A program made the translations under genes and the position numbers. From contig NZ_LGCL01000039.1 of assembly GCF_001306115.1 (NCBI RefSeq), positions 1 through 64,000 of the forward strand: DNA of 64,000 bases. The letters are read 5' to 3'. Of the stretch, positions 1 through 6,843 are shown piece after piece; position 1 is the first letter of the stretch; the number at the start of each line of letters is the position of its first letter. This DNA comes from Ornatilinea apprima. GTDB taxonomy: Bacteria > Chloroflexota > Anaerolineae > Anaerolineales > Anaerolineaceae. The notes beneath the pieces are model-generated. The model was not told the origin of the DNA. It ran no database searches and saw nothing but the letters and a program-made list of their open reading frames with translations.

Positions 1-97
1 AGCAGCGCTACCTGGTTCATTACATAGGGCTTAAACACGGGGTGGGCTTGTTTTCTTCTCATTCCTTTATTGAATCATTGCTTTTTAAAAATGTAAA

Positions 98-127
98 GGG
101 GCTGTCCTCTACTTTTTGGACAGCCCC
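98..127 (-). terminator. Terminator after the parvulin gene
   Basis: A perfect 10-bp inverted repeat (GGGGCTGTCC / GGACAGCCCC) lies 18 bases beyond the stop codon of the minus-strand parvulin gene, and its minus-strand 3' side is T-rich. On the plus strand it is also followed by TGTTTT, so it may work in both directions. In bases 1-97 I see no gene that can be supported, only short open frames. Confidence 0.75.
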
Positions 128-144
128 TGTTTTCGACTGTGCCG

Positions 145-1446
145 CTAAAGAGTGGATGGCATCCGTTTGTCGAGCGGAATATTGGGCTCAACGGGTGTTT
201 GGTCCAGGTAGCTGTCAAACGTCTCAATCTCAAGACCGGATTTGACCTCGTCAAACCACTTCTGGAAGACACCCTGGCGGGCGCTTTCGTAGGTGCTTTG
301 ATCCAGGGCGCGATCCTCTTTGCCTAAAACCTGGATGATATGCCAGCCAAACTGGGACTCAACCGGTTGGCTGATTTCGCCAACTTGCAGGGAAAAGGCC
401 GCTTCTTCAAAACTCGGATCCATCATGCCGCGCGGGAAGTACCCCAAATCACCGCCGTTGGCGCTGTTGGACGAATCGGTGGAAACTTCTTTTGCCACTT
501 CTCCAAAATCTTCACCATTTTCCAGCCGCTCGCGGACTACTTGAGCTGCGGCTTCATCTGCCACCAGAATGTGGCGGGCCCAGACCTGCTCTTGAACCAC
601 CGCGTAATCACGGGTGATTTCATCCACCAGCTTTTCACGCAGAAGAATGGAGCGGATAAATTCGGTGAAGAAGGCCTTTGAGATGCCCGCATCGCTGAGT
701 TGGGTAAAGAACTCATCTTTCAACTGGTTGTAACCCTCCTGAGTGAAGGGGGTGGCGGTGGGGAAGGGCGTAGCAGTGGGTTCGCTGCTTTGTTCTTCTG
801 GAACCGCGGTTGGCTCAGGAGTAGCGGTGGGTTCGGCGGGTGGTTCTGTCGCGGTCGCGGTTGGGGTGACGGTGATGATTGCCAACTGCTCGGCAGAGAG
901 CGTGGAGGTCGGCGCTATGGTGGGGAAGGGAGTCGGCGTGGCTATGTTTTCCTGGTTATAGCCAAAATATTGTTCCATGCGCGCGTCAATCTCCTCCTGG
1001 GAGACGGTGATGCCTTTTAATTCCGCCTGCTGGCGAACGATCACATCGTCAACCATGCGATCCAAAACGCTTGAGCCAAGAATGCCAGCGTAATCTTCCT
1101 CCAACTGGGTTTGAATCTGCTGCAACTGCGGTTGAAGAGAAGCACCAAAATCGGGGTAGGCTTCATAAAAAGCATAATATTGCAAATATTGTTGAACTGC
1201 CTGATAGCGGTTGTACCGGACAGTGTCCTGATACTCTCCCAGCTTGATCTTCTCGCCATTGACTTCTGCGACTGGCTGGTTGTATTTAAGCACTTTGTCG
1301 TACAACAATCCAATACCAATGGTCAGAAGCACAGCTGCCACCACGATGACGCTGATGGTGATCAGAATTTTGCGCTGTTGGTTTTCGCGCTCCAGGCGAG
1401 CGACGTGTTTTTTGTTGGTAAATCTGGGCGATTTCTTTTCTGCCAT
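145..1446 (-). CDS. Membrane-anchored parvulin-type peptidyl-prolyl isomerase
   Basis: Extracytoplasmic folding factor of the PrsA/SurA type, 433 aa. A basic N-terminus is followed by one membrane segment (about residues 27-49), with no lipobox, so it is a signal-anchored protein rather than a lipoprotein. A SurA-N-like helical region (about 55-165) is interrupted by a Thr/Pro/Ala-rich linker (about 169-235), resumes, and is followed by one parvulin domain (about 287-375) with the typical RHILV opening and GGDLGYFPRG. The start is ATG 1446 because AAGGTGG sits 7 bases upstream; an upstream in-frame start gives a poor N-terminus. It follows rpsR on the same strand. The long low-complexity insert inside the chaperone region is unusual for the family but common in exported Chloroflexota proteins. 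The substrate is unknown. Confidence 0.88.
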   Translation of the reverse strand: MAEKKSPRFTNKKHVARLERENQQRKILITISVIVVAAVLLTIGIGLLYDKVLKYNQPVAEVNGEKIKLGEYQDTVRYNRYQAVQQYLQYYAFYEAYPDFGASLQPQLQQIQTQLEEDYAGILGSSVLDRMVDDVIVRQQAELKGITVSQEEIDARMEQYFGYNQENIATPTPFPTIAPTSTLSAEQLAIITVTPTATATEPPAEPTATPEPTAVPEEQSSEPTATPFPTATPFTQEGYNQLKDEFFTQLSDAGISKAFFTEFIRSILLREKLVDEITRDYAVVQEQVWARHILVADEAAAQVVRERLENGEDFGEVAKEVSTDSSNSANGGDLGYFPRGMMDPSFEEAAFSLQVGEISQPVESQFGWHIIQVLGKEDRALDQSTYESARQGVFQKWFDEVKSGLEIETFDSYLDQTPVEPNIPLDKRMPSTL

Positions 1447-1518
1447 ACAATTGCCACCTTGGAAAAGAATAGGGCATAGAGTGTTACACTCCATGCCCTG
1501 TGGTTCAAAAAATATCTA

Positions 1519-1791
1519 TTAACGAATAGCGTCTTCCCACGGTTCGCCAGTGTAGGGCAGCAGGGCGATGTGGCGGGCGCGTTTCACAGCCTTTGCGACT
1601 TCTCGCTGGTGGCGCGCGCAGGTGCCTGTCTGCCTGCGGGGGCGAATTTTGCCGTTTTCGGAAACAAACCGGCGGAGGAGATCAACGTTTTTGTAATCGA
1701 TCTCGACATTGGCTTCTGCGCAAAACTGGCAGATTTTCGGCCGGGTAACGAAACGGCGACCGGGGGTGAAAGAGCGAGATTGCTCGTCCAT
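1519..1791 (-). CDS. rpsR: 30S ribosomal protein bS18
   Basis: Small-subunit protein of 90 aa that pairs with bS6 on the platform of the 30S subunit. The family core is clear: CQFC near residues 21-24, the [11 protein letters not shown] segment, the [14 protein letters not shown] stretch, and [10 protein letters not shown] near the C-terminus. The CxxC plus C-x2-H arrangement is the zinc-binding (C+) form. The start is preceded by GGAG at a normal distance. It is the last gene of the conserved rpsF-ssb-rpsR order, and its start lies 16 bases beyond the ssb stop, so co-transcription is expected. Confidence 0.97.
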   Translation of the reverse strand: MDEQSRSFTPGRRFVTRPKICQFCAEANVEIDYKNVDLLRRFVSENGKIRPRRQTGTCARHQREVAKAVKRARHIALLPYTGEPWEDAIR

Positions 1792-1807
1792 ATTTCACAC
1801 TCCATTA

Positions 1808-2209
1808 TCAATACGGGAAGGTATCTTCCTCATTGGTTTCAAATGCTGCATCCGCGTGGGATGCGCCAGAGTCAGGACGGTCGCCGAGCATCATCATCTC
1901 ATTGGCAACAATTTCGACCGTGGTGTGTTTGGCACCCGATGTATCCTCCCAACGGCGGGTTTGCAGGCGTCCGTCAATATAGACCTGCTGCCCTTTGCTG
2001 AGATATTGCTTGCAAATTTCTGCCAGGTTCCCCCAGGTAACCACATTGAACCACTCGGTTTCTGAACGGCGATCGCCTTCTGCTGTGGTCCAAGTTCGGC
2101 TGGTGCCTACGGAGAAGGTGGTTACCGGCCGGCCTGAAGGGGTGTAGCGCATTTCAGGGTCGCGTCCCAGATAACCAATGATCATCACTTTGTTTAATCC
2201 ACGAGTCAT
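1808..2209 (-). CDS. ssb: Single-stranded DNA-binding protein
   Basis: OB-fold protein of 133 aa that coats single-stranded DNA in replication and repair. The family marks are visible: GLNKVMIIGYLGRDPEMRY at the N-terminus, EWFNVVTWGNLAE in the middle, and GQQVYIDGRLQTRRW. The start at 2209 is chosen because an AGGAG-containing site lies just upstream. The C-terminal tail is short and ends EEDTFPY. The usual acidic tip ends DIPF, so the partner-binding tip here is a variant (Tyr rather than Phe last). It sits between rpsF and rpsR, the standard arrangement. Confidence 0.96.
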   Translation of the reverse strand: MTRGLNKVMIIGYLGRDPEMRYTPSGRPVTTFSVGTSRTWTTAEGDRRSETEWFNVVTWGNLAEICKQYLSKGQQVYIDGRLQTRRWEDTSGAKHTTVEIVANEMMMLGDRPDSGASHADAAFETNEEDTFPY

Positions 2210-2243
2210 GTCCTGCTCCTGATTCAACAACAAACCTAAAAAA

Positions 2244-2528
2244 CTACTTGGCTTCGGTCAACATGAAACGCATAACCGGCTCAAGAATCTGCAGGTTGCG
2301 TTCTAGTTCTGCGGTGAAAGACGGAGCGATGTTGACGTTCATCAACACGTATTGGCCTTCGCGTTGCTTGCGAATCGCGTAAGCCATTCGCCGCTTGCCC
2401 CAGACGTCTGTCTTTTCAACAGAACCACCGGATTCCGTTACCCAGCCCGTAACTTTTTCGACGATACCACCAAAAGCAGTCTCATCCAAATCGGGGTGGA
2501 CAATGAAAACCAACTCATATTTGCGCAT
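2244..2528 (-). CDS. rpsF: 30S ribosomal protein bS6
   Basis: Small-subunit protein of 94 aa, partner of bS18. It begins MRKYELVFIVHPDLDE, and the KTDVWGKRRMAYAI segment and the C-terminal ILEPVMRFML helix are typical. The ATG at 2528 has GGAGG nine bases upstream; a longer in-frame version would add a non-homologous tail. It is the first gene of rpsF-ssb-rpsR. Two hairpins lie in the 170 bases upstream and could carry the S6:S18 autoregulatory leader known from other bacteria (see the separate entries). Confidence 0.96.
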   Translation of the reverse strand: MRKYELVFIVHPDLDETAFGGIVEKVTGWVTESGGSVEKTDVWGKRRMAYAIRKQREGQYVLMNVNIAPSFTAELERNLQILEPVMRFMLTEAK

Positions 2529-2593
2529 AGCAGGGATCCTCCTTTCCATGGGATTGCCCATTCTGCCCGCCGTGGGCGGCGAATGAGCGGAAA

Positions 2594-2620
2594 GGTATTG
2601 GCCGTTTTCGGCCATATACC
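2594..2620 (-). promoter_or_regulatory. Hairpin in the rpsF leader, possible S6:S18 control element
   Basis: On the minus strand GGTAT-AT-GGCCG-AAAA-CGGCC-A-ATACC can form two stacked 5-bp stems separated by an unequal internal bulge, about 65 bases before the rpsF start. Many rpsF operons are autoregulated by a leader RNA that mimics the S18/S6 site of 16S rRNA. This hairpin is in the right place, but I cannot match it to the known consensus with confidence. Confidence 0.3.
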
Positions 2621-2645
2621 ACGAACTGTAAGTTTACCCCAACTT

Positions 2646-2682
2646 GCCGGCTTTGAACAGGGTAATATAATTCAAAGCCGGC
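2646..2682 (-). terminator. 12-bp stem-loop between the oxidoreductase gene and rpsF
   Basis: A perfect 12-bp inverted repeat (GCCGGCTTTGAA / TTCAAAGCCGGC) with a 13-base loop lies 18 bases after the stop of the Gfo/Idh/MocA gene. It lacks a strong T-run on either side. The loop and 3' arm contain TATATT on the minus strand, so it could be a weak terminator, a leader element of rpsF, or part of a promoter. Confidence 0.45.
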
Positions 2683-2699
2683 GGGGTGTAACACAAAGT

Positions 2700-3680
2700 T
2701 TATAGCTCCACGGGGTGCTGCAGACGGGCTGATTCGAGCAGGGCCAGAATGAGGGCGGTGTTTTCCCGGCTGTCTTGCAGAGTAACACGCTGCGCCTGTC
2801 CGTCCAAGATCGCGTCGGCCATGTTTTCAAGCTGCAGGTGATATTTATCAACTGCGGGGAAGGTTTCTTTGCATTGCGAGCCGTTGGATAAAATGTGAAT
2901 GGTTGATTTGCCAATCATGGAGAAGGGTTCGGGGATGACGATGGTGCCTTCGGTGCCGCGAATTTCCAACTGGCGGTAGGAGTGCATGGCAAAGGAGCTG
3001 TCAAACTGGGCGTGCAGTCCGGGTTGGAAGTGCATGATACCGTTGAAGGAAAGATCGACCCCCGAGGGAGCTGTTTCTTGCATGCCAAAGACGCTGGCGG
3101 GAAGCCGCCCAATCAGGTGGCGGGCATAGCTGATAGGGTAGCAGCCCACATCCCAAATCGATCCGCCGCCATATTCCGCGACCAGACGTATATCATCCGA
3201 TCGCCTCAGGTAAAAGCTGAAGGTGCCGCGAATCAGGTGCACTTCTCCCAACAATCCCTGCTGAAAAAGCTGCGCCACGCGCAGGGTTTGCGGGTGGTGG
3301 CGGTACATAAAGGCTTCTTGAATGATCACTTTGTGGTCAGCGGCGGCCTGCTGAATGGCGTCCATCTCTGCCAGGGTGAGGGCAATGGGTTTTTCGCATA
3401 AGACATGCTTGCCCGCGGCAGCGGCTTTGACAGCCCATTCGGCGTGCATGTGATTGGGCAGCGGGATATAGACTGCCTGAATGTTTGGATCGTCGATCAG
3501 CTCTTGATACGAGCCATAGGCGCGCTCAATATTGTTCTGACGGGCGTAATCTTGCGCTTTGGGAAGGCTGCGGCTGGCTACTGCAAGCAAATGGTTGCGG
3601 CGCGATTTTTTGAACCCAGGAAAAAGGGCGTTATTAATATGCGCCGTGCTGAGAATTCCCCAGTTGATTTTTTTGGACAT
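2700..3680 (-). CDS. Gfo/Idh/MocA family oxidoreductase
   Basis: NAD(P)-dependent dehydrogenase-like protein of 326 aa. The N-terminal Rossmann fold begins INWGILSTAHIN, followed by the family's YIPLPNHMHAEWAVKAAAAGKHVLCEKP signature region, where EKP contains the conserved lysine of the active site. The C-terminal alpha/beta domain contains GGGSIWDVGCYPISYARHL, where D and the H of the family's catalytic region fall. Start ATG 3680 has GGGAGAT upstream; a longer frame exists but lacks an equally good site. Substrate is probably a sugar or cyclitol derivative, not predictable from sequence. It follows recJ on the same strand with 23 bases between, so it may be the last gene of the repair operon. 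Confidence 0.9.
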   Translation of the reverse strand: MSKKINWGILSTAHINNALFPGFKKSRRNHLLAVASRSLPKAQDYARQNNIERAYGSYQELIDDPNIQAVYIPLPNHMHAEWAVKAAAAGKHVLCEKPIALTLAEMDAIQQAAADHKVIIQEAFMYRHHPQTLRVAQLFQQGLLGEVHLIRGTFSFYLRRSDDIRLVAEYGGGSIWDVGCYPISYARHLIGRLPASVFGMQETAPSGVDLSFNGIMHFQPGLHAQFDSSFAMHSYRQLEIRGTEGTIVIPEPFSMIGKSTIHILSNGSQCKETFPAVDKYHLQLENMADAILDGQAQRVTLQDSRENTALILALLESARLQHPVEL

Positions 3681-3703
3681 TGGTATCTCCCTATGAACAA
3701 GCA

Positions 3704-6019
3704 TTATTGAATCGAGCCAAAAAGGTTCATTGGCAGGTTGAGATAGGTGGATTGGTAAGCTTTGACCTCATTATAAAGGTCTCGCAGGCGTTGCTGCAAG
3801 TCAAATAACTCAACCTTGGCAAAATCCGACTGTAAGGCCAGCACATAGCGATCAAGCTCTTTTTGACGGAATTGGACCACACCGCGCGCGGAAAGGTAAT
3901 CCAGCGCGAGGCGCACCATACCGTCGGGCTGGCCGGAGGCCGCGGATAATTCTTCGACGGTTGCCTGTCCATTCTGGTGGTTTACGCGGTAACGGATCAG
4001 ACTGAGCAGCGTTTTGAGATAGTTCTCCAGCGTGTCGGGTGAAGATGGGTTGGCAAACAAGGCCACTTTTTGGGGCGATACGGTGTTCATGGCCTGGTTG
4101 AATGCTTCCCAACTGGTGGGAATGTTCCACACAATCAGCCCGGCAGCTGGCTTGAGCTGGTGGCGGAAACAGCCGGACGGAGGAGGGCTTTGCATGCCTT
4201 CTTTCCAGACCACCCAGCCGGAATTGGCGGCCAACAGCGATTGCAGCGATTGGAGCGGCTCTGCGTCCTGGCGAAAGTCCAGCCATTCGACCGTGGCCAG
4301 AGGCTGTTGGATTTCGATGGTTTCCGTTTCCAGCGGGCGGGCGTGCGTCCACTCGGCTTGAATTTCGCGCGCTCCGCGGTAGTCTGAGGCGCGAAGGGTG
4401 AAGGCCAGGTCAAAACGGCCACGCGGCAAGGAATAGTTGCCTCCCTGCCACCAGATCACGCGCAGGGTGTTCTGATCGCTGTCTTCCACCACGGCTTCGA
4501 TATGGTCACCGCCGCTGCCGAGTTTGTGGTGGGAGAGCAGCTTCACATTCGCGAGGGCGAATTGCAGAGAGGGGTTCCCCGCGCCGAAGGGAGACAGGCG
4601 GTCAATTTGAGCGGCCAGGTCCAGGTTGATTTCCGGGATTTTAAGAAAGGCGTCGATGGACAATGTGGGCGGCGGCAGGGGAAGGGCAGCCGACTGGAGA
4701 ACAAATTCGTTGATGGCGCGGCGAAAAGCAGGCAGATTTTCTTTTTCGAGAGACAGGCCGGCAGCCATGGGGTGACCGCCAAAACTCTTCAGCAGCGCCG
4801 ATTGCGCGGAAATGGCCTGGATGAGGTTGACGCCTTCCATTGAACGGCCTGAGCCGCGCAGCAAGTCCTCGCCGGTAAGGAGGATGACGAGGCGATTGTA
4901 GCGCTCAACCAGGCGGCTGGCCACGATTCCCACCACGCCACCCGGCCAGGCCGGGTGATGCAGGATGAGAACCGGCCCTTCCAAAAGCGATGGATCGCGC
5001 TCGATTTGGTCCAGGGCGGCGGTGAAGACCTGGTCGCACAGCAGTTTTCTTTTTTCATTGAAGCCGCGCAGTTCGGCGGAACGAACACTGATGAGTTGGG
5101 GATCATCCGCGTTGAGGAATTCGACCATTGGGTTGGCATCTGCCAGGCGGCCAATGGCGTTGAGCAGGGGGGCGATGAAGAAGCTGATATGCTCTTCGTT
5201 GAAGCGCTGAATATTGATGTTGGAATCGGCGCAGAGCTGCTTCAGCGAGGGGCGCGGATTCTGGCGAATTTGACTCAGTCCCATTTGGACCAGCCAGCGG
5301 TTATCCGCGATGAGGCTGGCTACGTCGGCGACAGTGCCCAGAGCTGCCAGGTCTATAAACCCTTGAGAGGCTTGCTTTTGGCCGATCAGGTCATACAGGG
5401 CTTCAACCAGCTTAAAGGCCGTCCCAACGCCGCAGAGAGGCTGTAAGGGGTGGTCTGCGGGCAGCCGCTGCGGATTGACGACAGCAAAGGCCCCCGGTAG
5501 GACTGGCGGAAGGGCGTGGTGATCGGTGATGATGACCGGAACACCGGTTGCCTGGGCAAAATTTACCGCATCATGGGCGCTTACCCCGGTGTCGCAGGTG
5601 AGCAGCAGGTCAATGCCCTGCGCTAAAAAACGCTTCAGGGCTTGAAGTTGAATGCCATGCGATTCGCTCTCGCGGATTGGAATATAATACTGAACCTTGC
5701 CTCCGGCCTGGAGTAGCGCCGAAACGAGCAGCGTGGTGGCAGTTTGGCCGTCAACATCAAAATCGCCCCACACGCCGATGGTCTCACCGGCGCGGATTGC
5801 GGAATAAAGCCGGTCAACGGCTTTTTCGAGATCGGGTAGATGTGCGGGGGATGCTGGCTGGTATAGCTGTGGGTATAAATAAGCCTGTGCCTGGGCGGGC
5901 GTGGTGATCCCGCGCTGGTAGAGGGCGCGCGCCAAAAAAGGCGGGCCCCCCAAAGCGTTTTGCAGGTCAACGGGGATGGGTAACTCTTGTGGTGCTTTCC
6001 AGACGAGTTCAGGCAGCAT
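3704..6019 (-). CDS. recJ: Single-stranded-DNA-specific exonuclease RecJ
   Basis: 5'-3' single-strand exonuclease used in recombination and mismatch repair, 771 aa, longer than the classical bacterial enzyme because of a C-terminal extension. The DHH phosphoesterase motifs are visible: VWGDFDVDGQTATTLL (motif I, about residues 82-98), LTCDTGVSAHDAV (motif II), TDHHALPP (the DHH motif) and the LCGVGTAFKL segment. The DHHA1-like domain contains LHHPAWPGGVVGIVASRL and GGHPMAAGLSL. The start codon overlaps the stop of the upstream nuclease gene (TAATG), so translation is probably coupled. Placing RecJ behind an AddAB-like set suggests a full end-resection operon. Confidence 0.95.
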   Translation of the reverse strand: MLPELVWKAPQELPIPVDLQNALGGPPFLARALYQRGITTPAQAQAYLYPQLYQPASPAHLPDLEKAVDRLYSAIRAGETIGVWGDFDVDGQTATTLLVSALLQAGGKVQYYIPIRESESHGIQLQALKRFLAQGIDLLLTCDTGVSAHDAVNFAQATGVPVIITDHHALPPVLPGAFAVVNPQRLPADHPLQPLCGVGTAFKLVEALYDLIGQKQASQGFIDLAALGTVADVASLIADNRWLVQMGLSQIRQNPRPSLKQLCADSNINIQRFNEEHISFFIAPLLNAIGRLADANPMVEFLNADDPQLISVRSAELRGFNEKRKLLCDQVFTAALDQIERDPSLLEGPVLILHHPAWPGGVVGIVASRLVERYNRLVILLTGEDLLRGSGRSMEGVNLIQAISAQSALLKSFGGHPMAAGLSLEKENLPAFRRAINEFVLQSAALPLPPPTLSIDAFLKIPEINLDLAAQIDRLSPFGAGNPSLQFALANVKLLSHHKLGSGGDHIEAVVEDSDQNTLRVIWWQGGNYSLPRGRFDLAFTLRASDYRGAREIQAEWTHARPLETETIEIQQPLATVEWLDFRQDAEPLQSLQSLLAANSGWVVWKEGMQSPPPSGCFRHQLKPAAGLIVWNIPTSWEAFNQAMNTVSPQKVALFANPSSPDTLENYLKTLLSLIRYRVNHQNGQATVEELSAASGQPDGMVRLALDYLSARGVVQFRQKELDRYVLALQSDFAKVELFDLQQRLRDLYNEVKAYQSTYLNLPMNLFGSIQ

Positions 6020-6843
6020 TAGAATTCCAGTTCCTCAATTTCATCCAGGTTTAGTTCGAGCAGGTCTCCGCTGGAGAGAGATGGCTCTTCAAGGAAATTA
6101 CCAGCCGCGTCGCCACGCTCACATAAGGAGCGGTAAGGACAATACAAACAGCGCTTCTCATCGGCTGTTTTTTCAAAGCTGCCGTCGGGGGTGGACTGAA
6201 TTTGATTGATCAGGTCGGTTAAAAATTCGCGGTCGGCCTGGTACCGGGCGGTGGAATAGGGAATGCGCTCCGGTTCGTGCGGGAAAGCCGGGAACCAATA
6301 CAGCATTTCCATCTGTTCCGGCTGCCAGGGCTGGTTGTGATTGAGCCGCATACCGGCCTCGGCCAACAGGAAGAGGTACACGCGCGTTTGCAGGCGCTCG
6401 CGCCAGCCTTTTTTGGGGCGATGGCGGGATGTTTTCCAATCCACGATGACCGCTTTTTCGCCGGGATTGGCGCAAACCAGATCATATTGGGCAACCAGAC
6501 GAAAGCCATGAAAAGGCGCGCTGAGGCGGTATTCCGGCAGGCGAACCTGATCAGGCAGCCCCGCCAGTGGATTCACTTTTATGAACTGTTCCCACCACTG
6601 CAAGCCTTCGGGCTGGGTAATCAGCGGGCGCAGCAGCTCTTCAGGTATGCCCAGCAGGTATTGTTGCACCATCTGGTGATACTGCCGGCCCTGGTCCATC
6701 CAGTTTTCCATTTCCAAAACGGGTTCGGATTTCAAAGCGGGCCAGTTCTGGCGAAGGATATAGCGCAGCTCAAAGCGGCGCGGGCAGTCGGCGTAATCTT
6801 GCAGGCTGGATTGGCTGAATTGAAAATCAGGAAGAAGCGGCAT
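6019..6843 (-). CDS. Stand-alone RecB/Cas4-like PD-(D/E)XK nuclease with Fe-S cysteines
   Basis: Nuclease of 274 aa. The catalytic motifs are D121 (VAQYDLV) and D135-x-K137 (VIVDWKTS), followed by the QTRVYLFLLAEA helix, the QxxxY motif of RecB-family nucleases. C20 at the N-terminus and C232, C235 and C241 near the C-terminus form the four-cysteine pattern known from AddB, Cas4 and Dna2, where it holds a 4Fe-4S cluster. ATG 6843 has GGGAGG upstream; its first 17 bases overlap the end of the helicase gene. Cas4 is unlikely, as there are no cas genes nearby. In ordinary AddAB this domain is fused to a helicase; here it is a separate chain in the same operon. Confidence 0.88.
   Translation of the reverse strand: MPLLPDFQFSQSSLQDYADCPRRFELRYILRQNWPALKSEPVLEMENWMDQGRQYHQMVQQYLLGIPEELLRPLITQPEGLQWWEQFIKVNPLAGLPDQVRLPEYRLSAPFHGFRLVAQYDLVCANPGEKAVIVDWKTSRHRPKKGWRERLQTRVYLFLLAEAGMRLNHNQPWQPEQMEMLYWFPAFPHEPERIPYSTARYQADREFLTDLINQIQSTPDGSFEKTADEKRCLYCPYRSLCERGDAAGNFLEEPSLSSGDLLELNLDEIEELEF

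Noticed and set aside
42..245. 67-residue open frame at the left edge
   Set aside because: It runs through the terminator hairpin and then lies antisense to the parvulin gene, with no RBS.
700..1020. Gly/Arg-rich open frame and apparent GT-rich repeat on the plus strand
   Set aside because: Antisense of the Thr/Pro/Ala linker of the parvulin; the periodicity comes from ACN and CCN codons.
6019..6843. Cas4 of a CRISPR system
   Set aside because: The nuclease shares Cas4-like cysteines, but no cas genes or repeat arrays are in the window and it is embedded between helicase and recJ genes.
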